Assembly: GCA_002077065.1 (NCBI GenBank)
Contig: NAJO01000038.1
Location: forward strand, 62,001 to 126,000
Source of the DNA: Cryoendolithus antarcticus
Lineage: Eukaryota; Ascomycota; Dothideomycetes; Cladosporiales; Cladosporiaceae
Reading direction: 5' to 3'
DNA: 64,000 nucleotides
Made by a program: the position numbers and the translations under genes. Of the stretch, positions 55,376 through 64,000 are shown piece after piece. The notes beneath the pieces were generated by a model. The model did not search any database, had not been told where the DNA came from, and was given only the letters and a program-made list of their open reading frames with translations. Positions within the stretch are counted from its first letter, which is position 1; every line of letters begins with the position of its first letter.

Positions 55376-57298
55376 GTCGATATGCTCTCAGTACATCTGC
55401 TCTTATCTACCCGCGTCGAGTCTCGCCACTTGCCACTACTCAGCCATGGAGACACATACTCGTGAAGGCTGAGTCGTTCTTTTTACGTCGCGCTGACGGG
55501 TCTCGGTGGTACGAGGGCTCCCTGTGGGAGGCTTCAGACGATCAAAGTACGAGTTGACGCATTCAGCGACTACGAGTTCAGCAAGATCGCACGACAGCTT
55601 TGACCGACTAGCTGGGTAAGTATCTCGAGGGTGGAAGCGATACTTCTGCTCCGGTATCTTTGACTTGAGCATAAATTTTCGACCTCCCCTCCCTCCCACT
55701 TGTTGCGACGGCTTTCAAGTCCTTTCAAGTCCTAGCTGAGCAGCTCTACGGTTATGCGGACTTAGCATCTCTCATTCGGCCCTCAAGGCCAGGAAGTTGT
55801 ACTCGCTTACGACACCGTTCCCGCACCTGTGGCAGCGGTCTCGCCCTAAGACAGCACGAGACACTTTCCACGAGCGGCAACACGTGGTCTGACTGATCTA
55901 TAGCTGTGCGCATGGTACCGGTAATACATCCCACCCGGTGCATGAAACGACATCTATACACCTCATGTCGAGACTGATAGCCACATCAAGGGCAAAGGTG
56001 CAGACTCGTGGTTATCAGCTTTATGCCTCCATACCACCATATTGAGTCCTAACCTGACGATAATTCTCGCCCATTACCAGCAGTATGGTGGATTGGAGGC
56101 CTTAAGTACAGCAGTCAACCACCTTTGCATCATTGAAACCAAGGTACATTTGATATGCAGGTCTCGGTCGATACGGTCAAGCTAATGGTAGTACGGTACT
56201 CTCCCTCAGATCGATGGTGCATCCCACAAGACCGACAAGTTCCACAACGCAGTATCCCCATCTAACGAGCCCTGAGCTATCCATCCCCATCTGAAACCGT
56301 ACTTCCGACGACGCTTGTCATACCAGCTTCAGCCGTCTCTCACTGTGCCCTCTCTGCTGCACGGCATTCCGTAGCTTTCACGAAGACCTAGGAGGCGCGC
56401 AAGACACGTAATGACGACTTTCATACGAACACAGGACTAGCGTCGACTGCTAGCCACTCGCTCATGAGCACGTACGAGTGCGATGAGACGTAGCCTCCTC
56501 TACCACGATGTCGTCGAACTCGGCGCAGACCCGAGGAGCAACTATGCCAAGTTCTTCTCGAGCGATCGTTGCTCCGTCACAGTCGATCTCGGCAGCGCAG
56601 CTTTTACTTGACGAGATGAGCGATGAGCGGAAGGACCAAGTCGCGATCAGGCAATTGTGTTCATATATTCTGCAGGCATACCCCTGGATCGGACTACAGC
56701 TCGCCGGGATCCAATAGTGTGTGGGAATTACAGTACGATTATGCGTGCTTGAAAGAGGTAAGAATTAGACCTATATCGACCATCCGTACGATTCCAGTCC
56801 TGTCTAATGTTGTAAGGCTCCAGTCGCTACTCACTGTCCCGTCCCGTATACGATGACCAGACCGGACCATGTACATTCGATGGAATGCCCGCTCGATCAT
56901 AGCTCAAGTCACCAACAGGCGTAGCGACCGGAACTCGATGCTTCGAGCCTCGAGTACCAAATATCGCATCATGCCGTCGCCGATCGTTTGCAAGTGTGTC
57001 AATGGGGCAGGCTATGCGTGGTGTTACCCACACGGTGGATATCCCCGCGAAGCCAACTCTCTGGTCAGCATCAATACAGCCAATCCCACGTACAACCTAG
57101 CAAATCCCCTCTTCCAATCCCAGAACACGCACCCCGCCGCCGTCATATTTCGCAAGTAAGCTCCCCGTCGCATTCCCGATGTCTCCAATGTCCAGAAGCT
57201 GCGCCCTGCGTGAAAAATCCATCCAACCGCGATCTTCGTCTTCTGCATAAACCCACTCCTCGCCACCTTCTAAACCGTCCTCACGCGCGTTGCGCGCC
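55376..57298. other. 1.9-kb intergenic, divergent
   Basis: It lies between the start of the small three-exon gene (-) and the coiled-coil gene (+). A 69-codon frame starting with ATG at 56508 has a Ser-rich then helical composition but no other support. The 3' end (56900-57298) should hold the promoter and leader of the coiled-coil gene. No RNA gene is seen. Confidence 0.4.
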
Positions 57299-58567
57299 AT
57301 GGAAAGCGATCCTGAGCGAGGGCGCGGTCTGCGCCGCAACCGATCGCGCGAGCTGCTGAGCAAGCTACTGCCAGGGAACATCTCGAGGACCCTGCTGAGC
57401 ACAGATGATCCAAAGCGAAACAACACGGCGTCTGGCTCTGCCAGCGCTCCGGGAACTGCGCGCGGACGCTCTCGCAGCGCAGGCAACCGTCTGAGTAGAC
57501 TAGTGCACAACGTTTCCACCCTAGACTTTGGCGGTATGTTCGCTTCAGGCGACGACGAAAGCTCAGAACAGCCGTCTGAAAAGCGCTCCGAAGCTCCAGT
57601 CTTGGCACCGATATTGATGGCTGGTCCTAGTCTGGGCACCAACATTCGTCGGGTTGAGGCTGGACACCCCTCGCAGTGGCCGGGAGCGGTGGCCCAGGGT
57701 CGAGTTCAGCTTGCTTCCGTTGACGCAGAGCTTTTGCATGAGGTGAGGAAGAGGCGGAGCGTGCTCGCGGAAGCCAACGGGAGTGAAATGTCGTTGGCAG
57801 CTGTGACTGCGGCGGTCAATGGGATAGCTGGGCCGAGCGCGGGGAGAGCAAGAGAAGCGGAGCCAAGGTCAATCGCGCAGGTTTTACGCAGTGATCAGCC
57901 CTGCAATCTTGCCTTCACGCTGCAGACTGAGGTGTCGATTCTACAGCGCAAGCTAGCGGCACGCGAGACGCAATGCCACGATCAGGCTGCGCATATTTCG
58001 GATCTGCAGTCCACGCTTGCAGCTTCTTACCTCTCTGCCTCCGAGACAGTCGCTGAAAACCGCGCGCTAAAGGAAGAAATCAAGCGTCTGAGTGAGAAAA
58101 TCGAAGAAATGGAGATGGTAGCCGGGACTATGAGGGAGGATAGCAAGATGGAGATGCGCGAGGCAGTAATTGCTGGGGCGCCAAGTGCAGCGGCAATAGT
58201 AGCAGAATCAGCGAAGGAAGTCTCTGCTGTCGATGTGGCATGGACTTTCCGACTTTATCCGCAGGGAGGAAAAGAAAACGTAGGAAGGAGGCAAGAGATT
58301 GAAGAGGTAGCCCCAGAGGAGAGACCTATGAATGCTAATCCTGACAAGACAGAAGCTGCCATTATCGAGTCGAGCAGCGACGGGCATAGCAGTGGTAAGC
58401 ATGCCAGCTTGATCGCTGACGAGATTGCCCGGATCCAGGCTCGGGCAGTCATTCCCAACAGCAACGAGGATGCCGCGATCGAATCGTGGGCACAGGAGGA
58501 GCTGAAGCTGGCCATCATGGGTCTCATATTCGCAGCGGACGGCGGTCATCCAGCACTCCGCCTGTGA
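57299..58567 (+). CDS. hypothetical coiled-coil protein
   Basis: A single-exon protein of 422 residues; the ATG at 57299 is the first in frame. The N terminus is basic (ESDPERGRGLRRNRSREL, then TARGRSRSAGNRLSRL) and could be a nuclear-localisation or membrane-contact segment. Residues 200-285 form a coiled coil, starting FTLQTEVSILQRKLAARETQ and continuing through ENRALKEEIKRLSEKIEEME with regular Leu/Ile heptads. After an Ala-rich stretch and a Glu-rich disordered segment, the C terminus has a second helix (KHASLIADEIARIQARAVI) and ends in a hydrophobic LKLAIMGLIFAADGG. No catalytic motif is visible. It may be a structural or septum/cytoskeleton-associated protein, but the sequence does not decide. 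Confidence 0.7.
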   Translation: MESDPERGRGLRRNRSRELLSKLLPGNISRTLLSTDDPKRNNTASGSASAPGTARGRSRSAGNRLSRLVHNVSTLDFGGMFASGDDESSEQPSEKRSEAPVLAPILMAGPSLGTNIRRVEAGHPSQWPGAVAQGRVQLASVDAELLHEVRKRRSVLAEANGSEMSLAAVTAAVNGIAGPSAGRAREAEPRSIAQVLRSDQPCNLAFTLQTEVSILQRKLAARETQCHDQAAHISDLQSTLAASYLSASETVAENRALKEEIKRLSEKIEEMEMVAGTMREDSKMEMREAVIAGAPSAAAIVAESAKEVSAVDVAWTFRLYPQGGKENVGRRQEIEEVAPEERPMNANPDKTEAAIIESSSDGHSSGKHASLIADEIARIQARAVIPNSNEDAAIESWAQEELKLAIMGLIFAADGGHPALRL

Positions 58568-59102
58568 TGGAAACGAAAAGTGAAGCCACTTGAGATGAGC
58601 AAGAGGAGACATGATGTCGTGAGATGAAACGCGGCTCTCGCTCCTGCCCCACATGTCGATGCGGGCAGGCGGCGGGAATGCGGCAGGGGTATGCAAGTAA
58701 AGCTTGGGCCATGCTCAAGCTATACTTAAGGACAGTGTGAACGCCGACTTCTGGACGCGATTGAATCTGGTCGCATAACGAAGAACACCTCATACAAAGA
58801 CCTTCTTGGCACATAAAGCTCAACACAACATCAACGCTACCTTGATTGAGCCCTCTTGCATCGACCTCGCCATCATTGCATCCCTGACGCGACTCAAACA
58901 ACCCCGGCATCTTCTGGTCAAGCTTCGAGACAACACCGTTGCCGCCACGTGATCATTCGCGCAATCACGAGAAAGTCTTCGACGATCCGGATCAGGCAGC
59001 TGCAAGCCTTGGGATTGACTCAGCCCCCGACATCGAGCTCTTTGTGAGCATGTCAAGGTCACAAACGCCCACTCCCCGGACCTCACCTCTCACAACACTC
59101 CA
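58568..59102. other. intergenic, FCP1 promoter
   Basis: 0.5 kb between the coiled-coil gene and FCP1, both on the plus strand. It holds the terminator of one and the promoter and leader of the other. No other feature is supported. Confidence 0.4.
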
Positions 59103-61640
59103 ATGCGCCTCTTCACTCCGGCGAACCTACGCTATCCCATCACGGTAACGCGTCTGCGTCGCAAGCCGGGTGATGCTCTCGAACAGAACCAAGCGCTATT
59201 CAGCTATCAGTACAGACTGCAGGTCACCGAAGGCACTCGCGACGACCCCGATAGCGAGGAGCTGGTCGAACGCTCCTTCTACTCCGATTTCACCTCCGAG
59301 CTCGAGGGCACAGTCACTACATTGCATATCAAAGAAGGAGATGTCATCACAAAGAGGACTTTGGTAGCAGACATCGACGAACCATGCACCCACAGCACGC
59401 AGTATGGCGGCATCTGCGTCAACTGTGGGAAGAACATGGACGAAGTGAACTTCAATACATCAATCAGAGGAACTGATCGTGCGACGGTGAATACGACGCA
59501 TGCAAACACTGCGCTGTTGATGAGTCAGGATGAGGCTGGGCGGGCGGATGAGGAGGCAAGGAGAAGACTACTGGAGGCGAGAAAGTTGACGCTCGTGGTG
59601 GATCTGGATCAGACTGTCATACAAGCTTGCGTGGAGAAGACGCTGGCAGCGTGGAAGAATGATCCGAGTAATCCGAATTACGAGGCATTACAAGAAGTGA
59701 GGACGTTCGATCTGGTGCAGGGCAATCAGCTGGTGCCGTACTATCTCAAGCTGCGCCCAGGGCTCGAAAAGTTCCTCCGGGAGATGTCGGACCTGTACGA
59801 GATGCACATCTACACCATGGCGACACGAGACTACGCGCTGAACGTGGCGCGGATCATTGATCCAGACCAGAAGGTCTTCGCTGATCGGATCTTGTCAAGA
59901 GATGAGAGCGGCAGCATGAACGCAAAGTTCTTGAAGCGATTATTCCCCGTCAACACCAAGATGGTGCTGGTAATCGATGATCGAGGCGATGTCTGGCAGT
60001 GGACACCAAACTTGCTCAAGGTCAAAGCATACGACTTCTTCGTCGGAATCGGTGATATCAACAGCGCCTTCTTGCCGAAGAGACAGGAGCTTGATGCTGC
60101 GCCAGTGGCCAAGACTGCGAAGCATCACTCGAGTGATGAGTCTCGGAAGATCGCTGAGGATGAGAATAAAGCCGGAGGAAGCGATCCGGCAGGCGTTGAG
60201 CCCAAGACCAACGGCACGGTCTCAGCTGTCGATCACATGGTGTCCATGGCCGGCTCCCAAGACCAGGAGACAATGCAAGAGAAGATCGAACAGCAAAGCC
60301 AGGACCTCGAATCCCAGATCGCCGAATCACCTCTACTACAAAAGCAGAAGATCCTCGACGCCGCCGACTCTGAAGCCGAGCCGTCTCCCGCCGCCTCAGC
60401 AGCAGCCGAACTACTAGCCTTGAATGGGGACCACAAATCCGACATCCCACCCCAAGACGCGCCCAAACATCGCCACAATCTCCTTCAAGATGACGAGACA
60501 GAGCAAGCATACCTCTCAACTCTTGGCCAACGCCTGCGAGAAGTCCATACAGCCTTCTTCACCTCCTACGATGCCGCTCTACCAGCCTCAGAAACCGGCC
60601 GCATCGCCGCTCTCCGGCCTGATGTCCCATCTCGCAAGCCAGCCTTGCCTGACCTGTCAGCAATCCCAGACGCAGCGCATATCATGGCCTCGCTCCGCCA
60701 CCGCGTACTAGCAGGCGTGCATCTCGTCTTCTCCGGTGTCGTGCCCCTGGGCGTGAACATCCACAACCACGACACTGTCATCTGGGCGAAAACTTTCGGC
60801 GCCACAGTGAGCGAAAGCGTGAGTAAGAAGACTACGCACGTAATCGCCAGTCCTGAACGACGGACAGCCAAAGTCCGCCAAGCTGCCAAGCGCGGCGGGC
60901 GTGTAGCGATCGTAAGCGTACAATGGCTATTCCAATGCTTCATGCACTGGCGGCGGGTATCCGAGGACCTCTATCGCATCCACACAGATGCCACAGTGAA
61001 TGGCACAGCAGACTTGCCGAACAGCTTCGACGGTCGCGGCGTGCTGCTCTCGTCTTCAGACGAGTCTGACGTGCTCACGGAGCCGGAGACCGAAACCGAA
61101 ACCCCCGTCAATGGCACCTCTTCCAAGTCGTCCGCGAATATGGCTATCGACACCGACTGGCAAGAACTCGAAACCCACCGCCCGTCTCTCGATCGCGCGG
61201 ATTCGAGTCCAACGCTCACCGAAGCGCCGGAAGATTGGGGCAGCATCGATGATGAGTTGAACGAGTTTCTGGGCAGTGACGCGGATGACAGCGAAACGGA
61301 GAGCGTGCTGTCGATTCGGAGTGCCGACTCCCCGCCGAGTAGTGGGAAGAAACGCAAGCGAGGCGAGGGGGAGGCTGATCCGGATGGTGATGGCGGTGCT
61401 GCTGCTGAGGGGGATGAGGAGGAGGGAAGCAGACTGCAGAAACGGAAGAAAGAGGCGCTTGAAAGGACTAGTAGCTTGACGCAGGTTGCTTCTGCTACTA
61501 GTGCCGGGGAGTCGAAACCCAGTCCTGGCGTTGACCCCGGAGGCGGAGAGGTAGAGGTAGAAGAAGAGGAGGAGCTGGAAGGGGACGATGAATTGGAGGC
61601 TGCGCTTGCGGCGGAGTTGGACGCTTTGGAAGATGAGTAG
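59103..61640 (+). CDS. FCP1: RNA polymerase II CTD phosphatase Fcp1
   Basis: Fcp1 removes Ser2/Ser5 phosphates from the RNA polymerase II C-terminal repeats so that the enzyme can be recycled. A single exon encodes 845 residues. The N-terminal 110 residues form a beta-rich domain ending in a CxxC pair (ICVNCGKNMDEV). The FCP1/HAD catalytic domain carries DxDxT as VVDLDQTV with Asp167, Asp169 and Thr171. It continues with YYLKLRPGLEKFLREMSDLY, the YTMATRDYA strand, and VLVIDDRGDVWQW with the second pair of aspartates. A BRCT domain lies at about residues 540-625 (LVFSGVVPLGVN, TTHVIASPERRTAKVRQAAK, VSVQWLFQCFMHWRRV), which binds the phosphorylated CTD. The C terminus is very acidic and disordered with a basic KKRKRGEGE patch, as in other Fcp1 proteins that bind TFIIF. 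All catalytic residues are present. Confidence 0.97.
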   Translation: MRLFTPANLRYPITVTRLRRKPGDALEQNQALFSYQYRLQVTEGTRDDPDSEELVERSFYSDFTSELEGTVTTLHIKEGDVITKRTLVADIDEPCTHSTQYGGICVNCGKNMDEVNFNTSIRGTDRATVNTTHANTALLMSQDEAGRADEEARRRLLEARKLTLVVDLDQTVIQACVEKTLAAWKNDPSNPNYEALQEVRTFDLVQGNQLVPYYLKLRPGLEKFLREMSDLYEMHIYTMATRDYALNVARIIDPDQKVFADRILSRDESGSMNAKFLKRLFPVNTKMVLVIDDRGDVWQWTPNLLKVKAYDFFVGIGDINSAFLPKRQELDAAPVAKTAKHHSSDESRKIAEDENKAGGSDPAGVEPKTNGTVSAVDHMVSMAGSQDQETMQEKIEQQSQDLESQIAESPLLQKQKILDAADSEAEPSPAASAAAELLALNGDHKSDIPPQDAPKHRHNLLQDDETEQAYLSTLGQRLREVHTAFFTSYDAALPASETGRIAALRPDVPSRKPALPDLSAIPDAAHIMASLRHRVLAGVHLVFSGVVPLGVNIHNHDTVIWAKTFGATVSESVSKKTTHVIASPERRTAKVRQAAKRGGRVAIVSVQWLFQCFMHWRRVSEDLYRIHTDATVNGTADLPNSFDGRGVLLSSSDESDVLTEPETETETPVNGTSSKSSANMAIDTDWQELETHRPSLDRADSSPTLTEAPEDWGSIDDELNEFLGSDADDSETESVLSIRSADSPPSSGKKRKRGEGEADPDGDGGAAAEGDEEEGSRLQKRKKEALERTSSLTQVASATSAGESKPSPGVDPGGGEVEVEEEEELEGDDELEAALAAELDALEDE

Positions 61641-61686
61641 ATCTGGAAGACTACACACTCCGGCTTTGCTGCGCGGTCATGACGCT

Positions 61687-64000
61687 TCAATCGCTATCAC
61701 TCATCATATCAACGTCTCTACCTTTCGTGCCCACGCCCGCTGCAGCCTCCGCTAAGGCCTGCACAGCATACTCAGCACCCTCCTCAATAACCCTCCTCTC
61801 CTTCTTCCCATTCGCCAGTGTAGCCTTGGCTATATACGTCTCCAAAAAGTATCTCAGCCCTTGCACCAGTCCCTCCGCCGAAGCCGCCCCCCCAAAAACA
61901 CTCTTCAAACACCCCTCAAACCCCACACCACCGCTCTTCTTCCCCGTCGCATGGCTCTGCAGCAGTATGGTGGTTAGTAAGACTTCGACGAACATCTGCG
62001 TTCCGTTCCCGCGCAAGTACATCAGGTTCAGCACTCTCAAGGCCGCAGTGCTCAGTCCGCTCCCCGCGCCGGCACCGGAGTCAGCGATTAAGGAGCCGAA
62101 GAACTTCCCCAGAGACACTATCTGCGGTACCGCTATCGCCCCCTCGTCATCCGCAGGGCTATCTTGCCCCTCGATACCGTCGCCGAGCCGGCGGAAAACG
62201 TCCCAGAGTTGGTACTGGAAGGCTTTGCGCAGCGGTCTGTCAGCGCAAAACCGGCGCGCGACGACGGTGTAGTAGGGATTATACACCGCTTCCGCCTCGC
62301 AGCAGTGTAGTAGGACGCGAGGGATTTCGAGCTGCTGCTTGTTTTTCAAGTGCAACTTGAGAAGACGGGTGTGAGCTTCTTGCGCATCTGACGAGGAGAG
62401 CAGGGTGATGAATATCGCTTTCCGCACTGATGTGTTCATTCCCTGCGCTTTAGCGAGACGGGTGAGGGAGACTGAGTTGGGCGTCTCGGACTCGTACCCG
62501 TTATCCACGGGTTGGCTTGACGCTTTACTGGGATTGGATGCGAGCTTGGCGGGATCGTGGTACGAGGCGCCGATGAGCCACCATTTGCCTTTCTTGGAGG
62601 TGTCGCGGATATCCGCTAGACTGATACTCAAAGGCTCTGTGGCGGCGCGTGTAGAGCGCGTGTTCAACGAGCCGAGCGTGCGTTTCATGCGCGTTATGTG
62701 TTCGGCTGTGACGGCTGAGGCGAGGACACCGGTTTTCATGCGGTTGTTCTTGAGGTTGTTAATCGTTTCGATCATGAACTTTGTGCGGACTGGGAGGTTG
62801 GCTTCGCCGCCGAGGGATGCGACGGAGCGCTGCAGGATCAGGACGATGTCTTTGAGGGATGTGGGGTCGTCCGAGCGCAGCTGGGTGCCTGATGTGCGGA
62901 TCATGCGGAGGAGGAGCTCGGTGTTGGGTTCCGAGAGGGTGGTGAGGAAGATGCGGATGTAGTCGAAGATTATGATGCTGCTTGTCATCTGGAGAGTGTA
63001 GAGGTTTGAGAGGAAGCCAATTAAGTTTAGCGTGCGCTTGCCTTCTTCATTATCGCGGGATTTGTCGATCTCAAGGACGATTTGCTCGAGGAGCTGTGCG
63101 CCGAAGTCGACGCCGATGACTTTGAACAGTGCAGTGGCGAAGCCTGCGTGAAGGATGAGGAACGTCTCGCTGAGTATGGAAGGATCGGTGGCAAGTCCAA
63201 TCAGCAGCTCGATGAGTGTAGTAGTCACGTGCTGTCTTGCATTCTTCTCGTAGATCTCCTCGACCGATTGCAGTATTGATAGGATGTTCGCCTCGGACAA
63301 TCGGTTGAGCAGGCCTTGCAGCTGTCGCTTCAGCTGACGAAGCAGCTCGTCGTCCGAGGCAGCGGCTTTTCGTAGAGATGGCGGTATGTACTTGCCTGCG
63401 GGTACAACGTCTTTCGTGACGGGTGCGACATATGGATTCTCTCGCACGCGCTTCACAGGTGGCGCAGGCTCATCGTCGTCTCCCGAGTCGTCAAAGTCAT
63501 CAGAGTCGACCTCGTCATCTGAGAACGGATTCTCTATATCACCGTCGCCGTTCTCGGAAGCTTCGTCCTCATCATTGCTCGAGAACCCAAACGAACTTGC
63601 ATCGCTCTCCTCTTGTACGTCAATCACCTGAGGTACTACGGATGTAGGTGCAGCTTTTGCGCGCTTCTTCTGCAGCCACTCGTCGTCCTCAGGTCGCTTT
63701 CGCTTTCCGCCTGTGGCATCTTCGATATCACTTTCACCGTCCGAGCCAGTTACGAGCCAATCAAGTTCATCATCTCCGACCTTCTTCGACTGCTTGCCCT
63801 TCATGCCTAGCTTCCTCTCCAGTGCAGCGATTTCGGCATCGTCCTCCTCGAGCTTCGAGCGCACTGCACGTGATACTGCCGGTACAGGCGGCACATCGTC
63901 TCCTGAGTCCGAGTCATCGTCTTCCGACTCTACAGCCTCTGCTGATACAGGCGCTCGTTTCTTTAAGATCGACTTGACCGGCTTTGCGTCCTTCTTTGGC
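61687..64000 (-). CDS. SGD1: Sgd1/NOM1 nucleolar protein (MIF4G-MA3), 5' end beyond the window
   Basis: Sgd1 (human NOM1) is a nucleolar factor for 18S rRNA processing and small-subunit assembly. The frame is open to the right edge, so the start lies outside; about 770 residues are visible. The edge part is Lys-rich, then acidic (VESEDDDSDSGDD), then RSKLEEDDAEIAALERKLG, which is typical just before the domains. An Asp/Glu/Ser-rich stretch and YIPPSLRKAA precede the MIF4G domain (LRQLKRQLQGLLNRLSEANI, then TTTLIELLIGLATDPSI). The MA3 domain begins at RKAIFITLLSSSDAQEAHTR and continues through LLHCCEAEAVYNPYYTVVAR. No intron is seen in this part. Convergent with FCP1, with only 46 bp between the stop codons. 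Confidence 0.94.
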   Translation of the reverse strand, partial: PKKDAKPVKSILKKRAPVSAEAVESEDDDSDSGDDVPPVPAVSRAVRSKLEEDDAEIAALERKLGMKGKQSKKVGDDELDWLVTGSDGESDIEDATGGKRKRPEDDEWLQKKRAKAAPTSVVPQVIDVQEESDASSFGFSSNDEDEASENGDGDIENPFSDDEVDSDDFDDSGDDDEPAPPVKRVRENPYVAPVTKDVVPAGKYIPPSLRKAAASDDELLRQLKRQLQGLLNRLSEANILSILQSVEEIYEKNARQHVTTTLIELLIGLATDPSILSETFLILHAGFATALFKVIGVDFGAQLLEQIVLEIDKSRDNEEGKRTLNLIGFLSNLYTLQMTSSIIIFDYIRIFLTTLSEPNTELLLRMIRTSGTQLRSDDPTSLKDIVLILQRSVASLGGEANLPVRTKFMIETINNLKNNRMKTGVLASAVTAEHITRMKRTLGSLNTRSTRAATEPLSISLADIRDTSKKGKWWLIGASYHDPAKLASNPSKASSQPVDNGYESETPNSVSLTRLAKAQGMNTSVRKAIFITLLSSSDAQEAHTRLLKLHLKNKQQLEIPRVLLHCCEAEAVYNPYYTVVARRFCADRPLRKAFQYQLWDVFRRLGDGIEGQDSPADDEGAIAVPQIVSLGKFFGSLIADSGAGAGSGLSTAALRVLNLMYLRGNGTQMFVEVLLTTILLQSHATGKKSGGVGFEGCLKSVFGGAASAEGLVQGLRYFLETYIAKATLANGKKERRVIEEGAEYAVQALAEAAAGVGTKGRDVDMMSDSD

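Noticed and set aside
56508..56717. 69-codon frame with Ser-rich start
   Set aside because: Too short and isolated; no family resemblance or splice continuation.

Overview
This window is a stretch of filamentous ascomycete nuclear chromosome, most likely from a dothideomycete of the Mycosphaerellales/Capnodiales type (the order is an inference). The evidence is short introns of about 49-125 nt with GT..AG ends and CTRAC branch sites, a fungal Zn2Cys6 regulator, a HET-domain gene, a DUF2855 protein, a fungal-type UBI3 fusion and Pezizomycotina-style C2H2 regulators. I recognise no tRNA or rRNA gene, no CRISPR array, no intact transposon and no polyketide or peptide synthase, so this is not an obvious secondary-metabolite cluster.

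Layout. 0-8 kb is accessory-like: a secreted protein, a Zn2Cys6 regulator, a HET-domain gene whose frame is broken and a small membrane protein. 8.5-16 kb holds SEC24 (COPII coat) and an intron-rich MFS anion transporter. 17-24 kb holds a hypothetical protein, a Gly/Ala/Lys-rich LEA-like repeat protein and a C2H2 regulator with a long 5' region. 26-32 kb holds an intact F-box gene with a decayed F-box paralogue beside it, then the ubiquitin-eS31 fusion gene divergent from a Swi5/Ace2-type regulator. 32-41 kb holds a frameshifted small gene, a kinesin-10, a DUF2855 protein, a germin-like cupin and a disordered hypothetical. 41-52 kb is a dense housekeeping block: alpha-COP, an NYN-domain protein, a mitochondrial carrier and a Gbp2/Hrb1-type RNA-binding protein. 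52-57 kb is gene-poor, with a 41-bp minisatellite and one probable small three-exon gene. 57-64 kb holds a coiled-coil hypothetical, FCP1 phosphatase and SGD1, which runs off the right edge.

Functionally the recognisable genes are independent housekeeping parts. They cover vesicle coats (SEC24, alpha-COP), mRNA export and transcription (Gbp2-like, FCP1), ribosome supply (UBI3, SGD1), chromosome motility (kinesin-10) and cell-cycle transcription (Swi5/Ace2-like). I see no operon-like logic.

The most unusual signals are: two introns of the MFS gene that end in CG instead of AG although everything else about them is canonical; a 13-nt microexon in the same gene; single-base frame breaks in the HET gene and in the 32.5-kb gene; module-per-exon repeats in the LEA-like protein; a (CAA)n leader directly abutting a start codon; and the cryptic small gene in the gene-poor tract. 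None of these amounts to a demonstrable new system.
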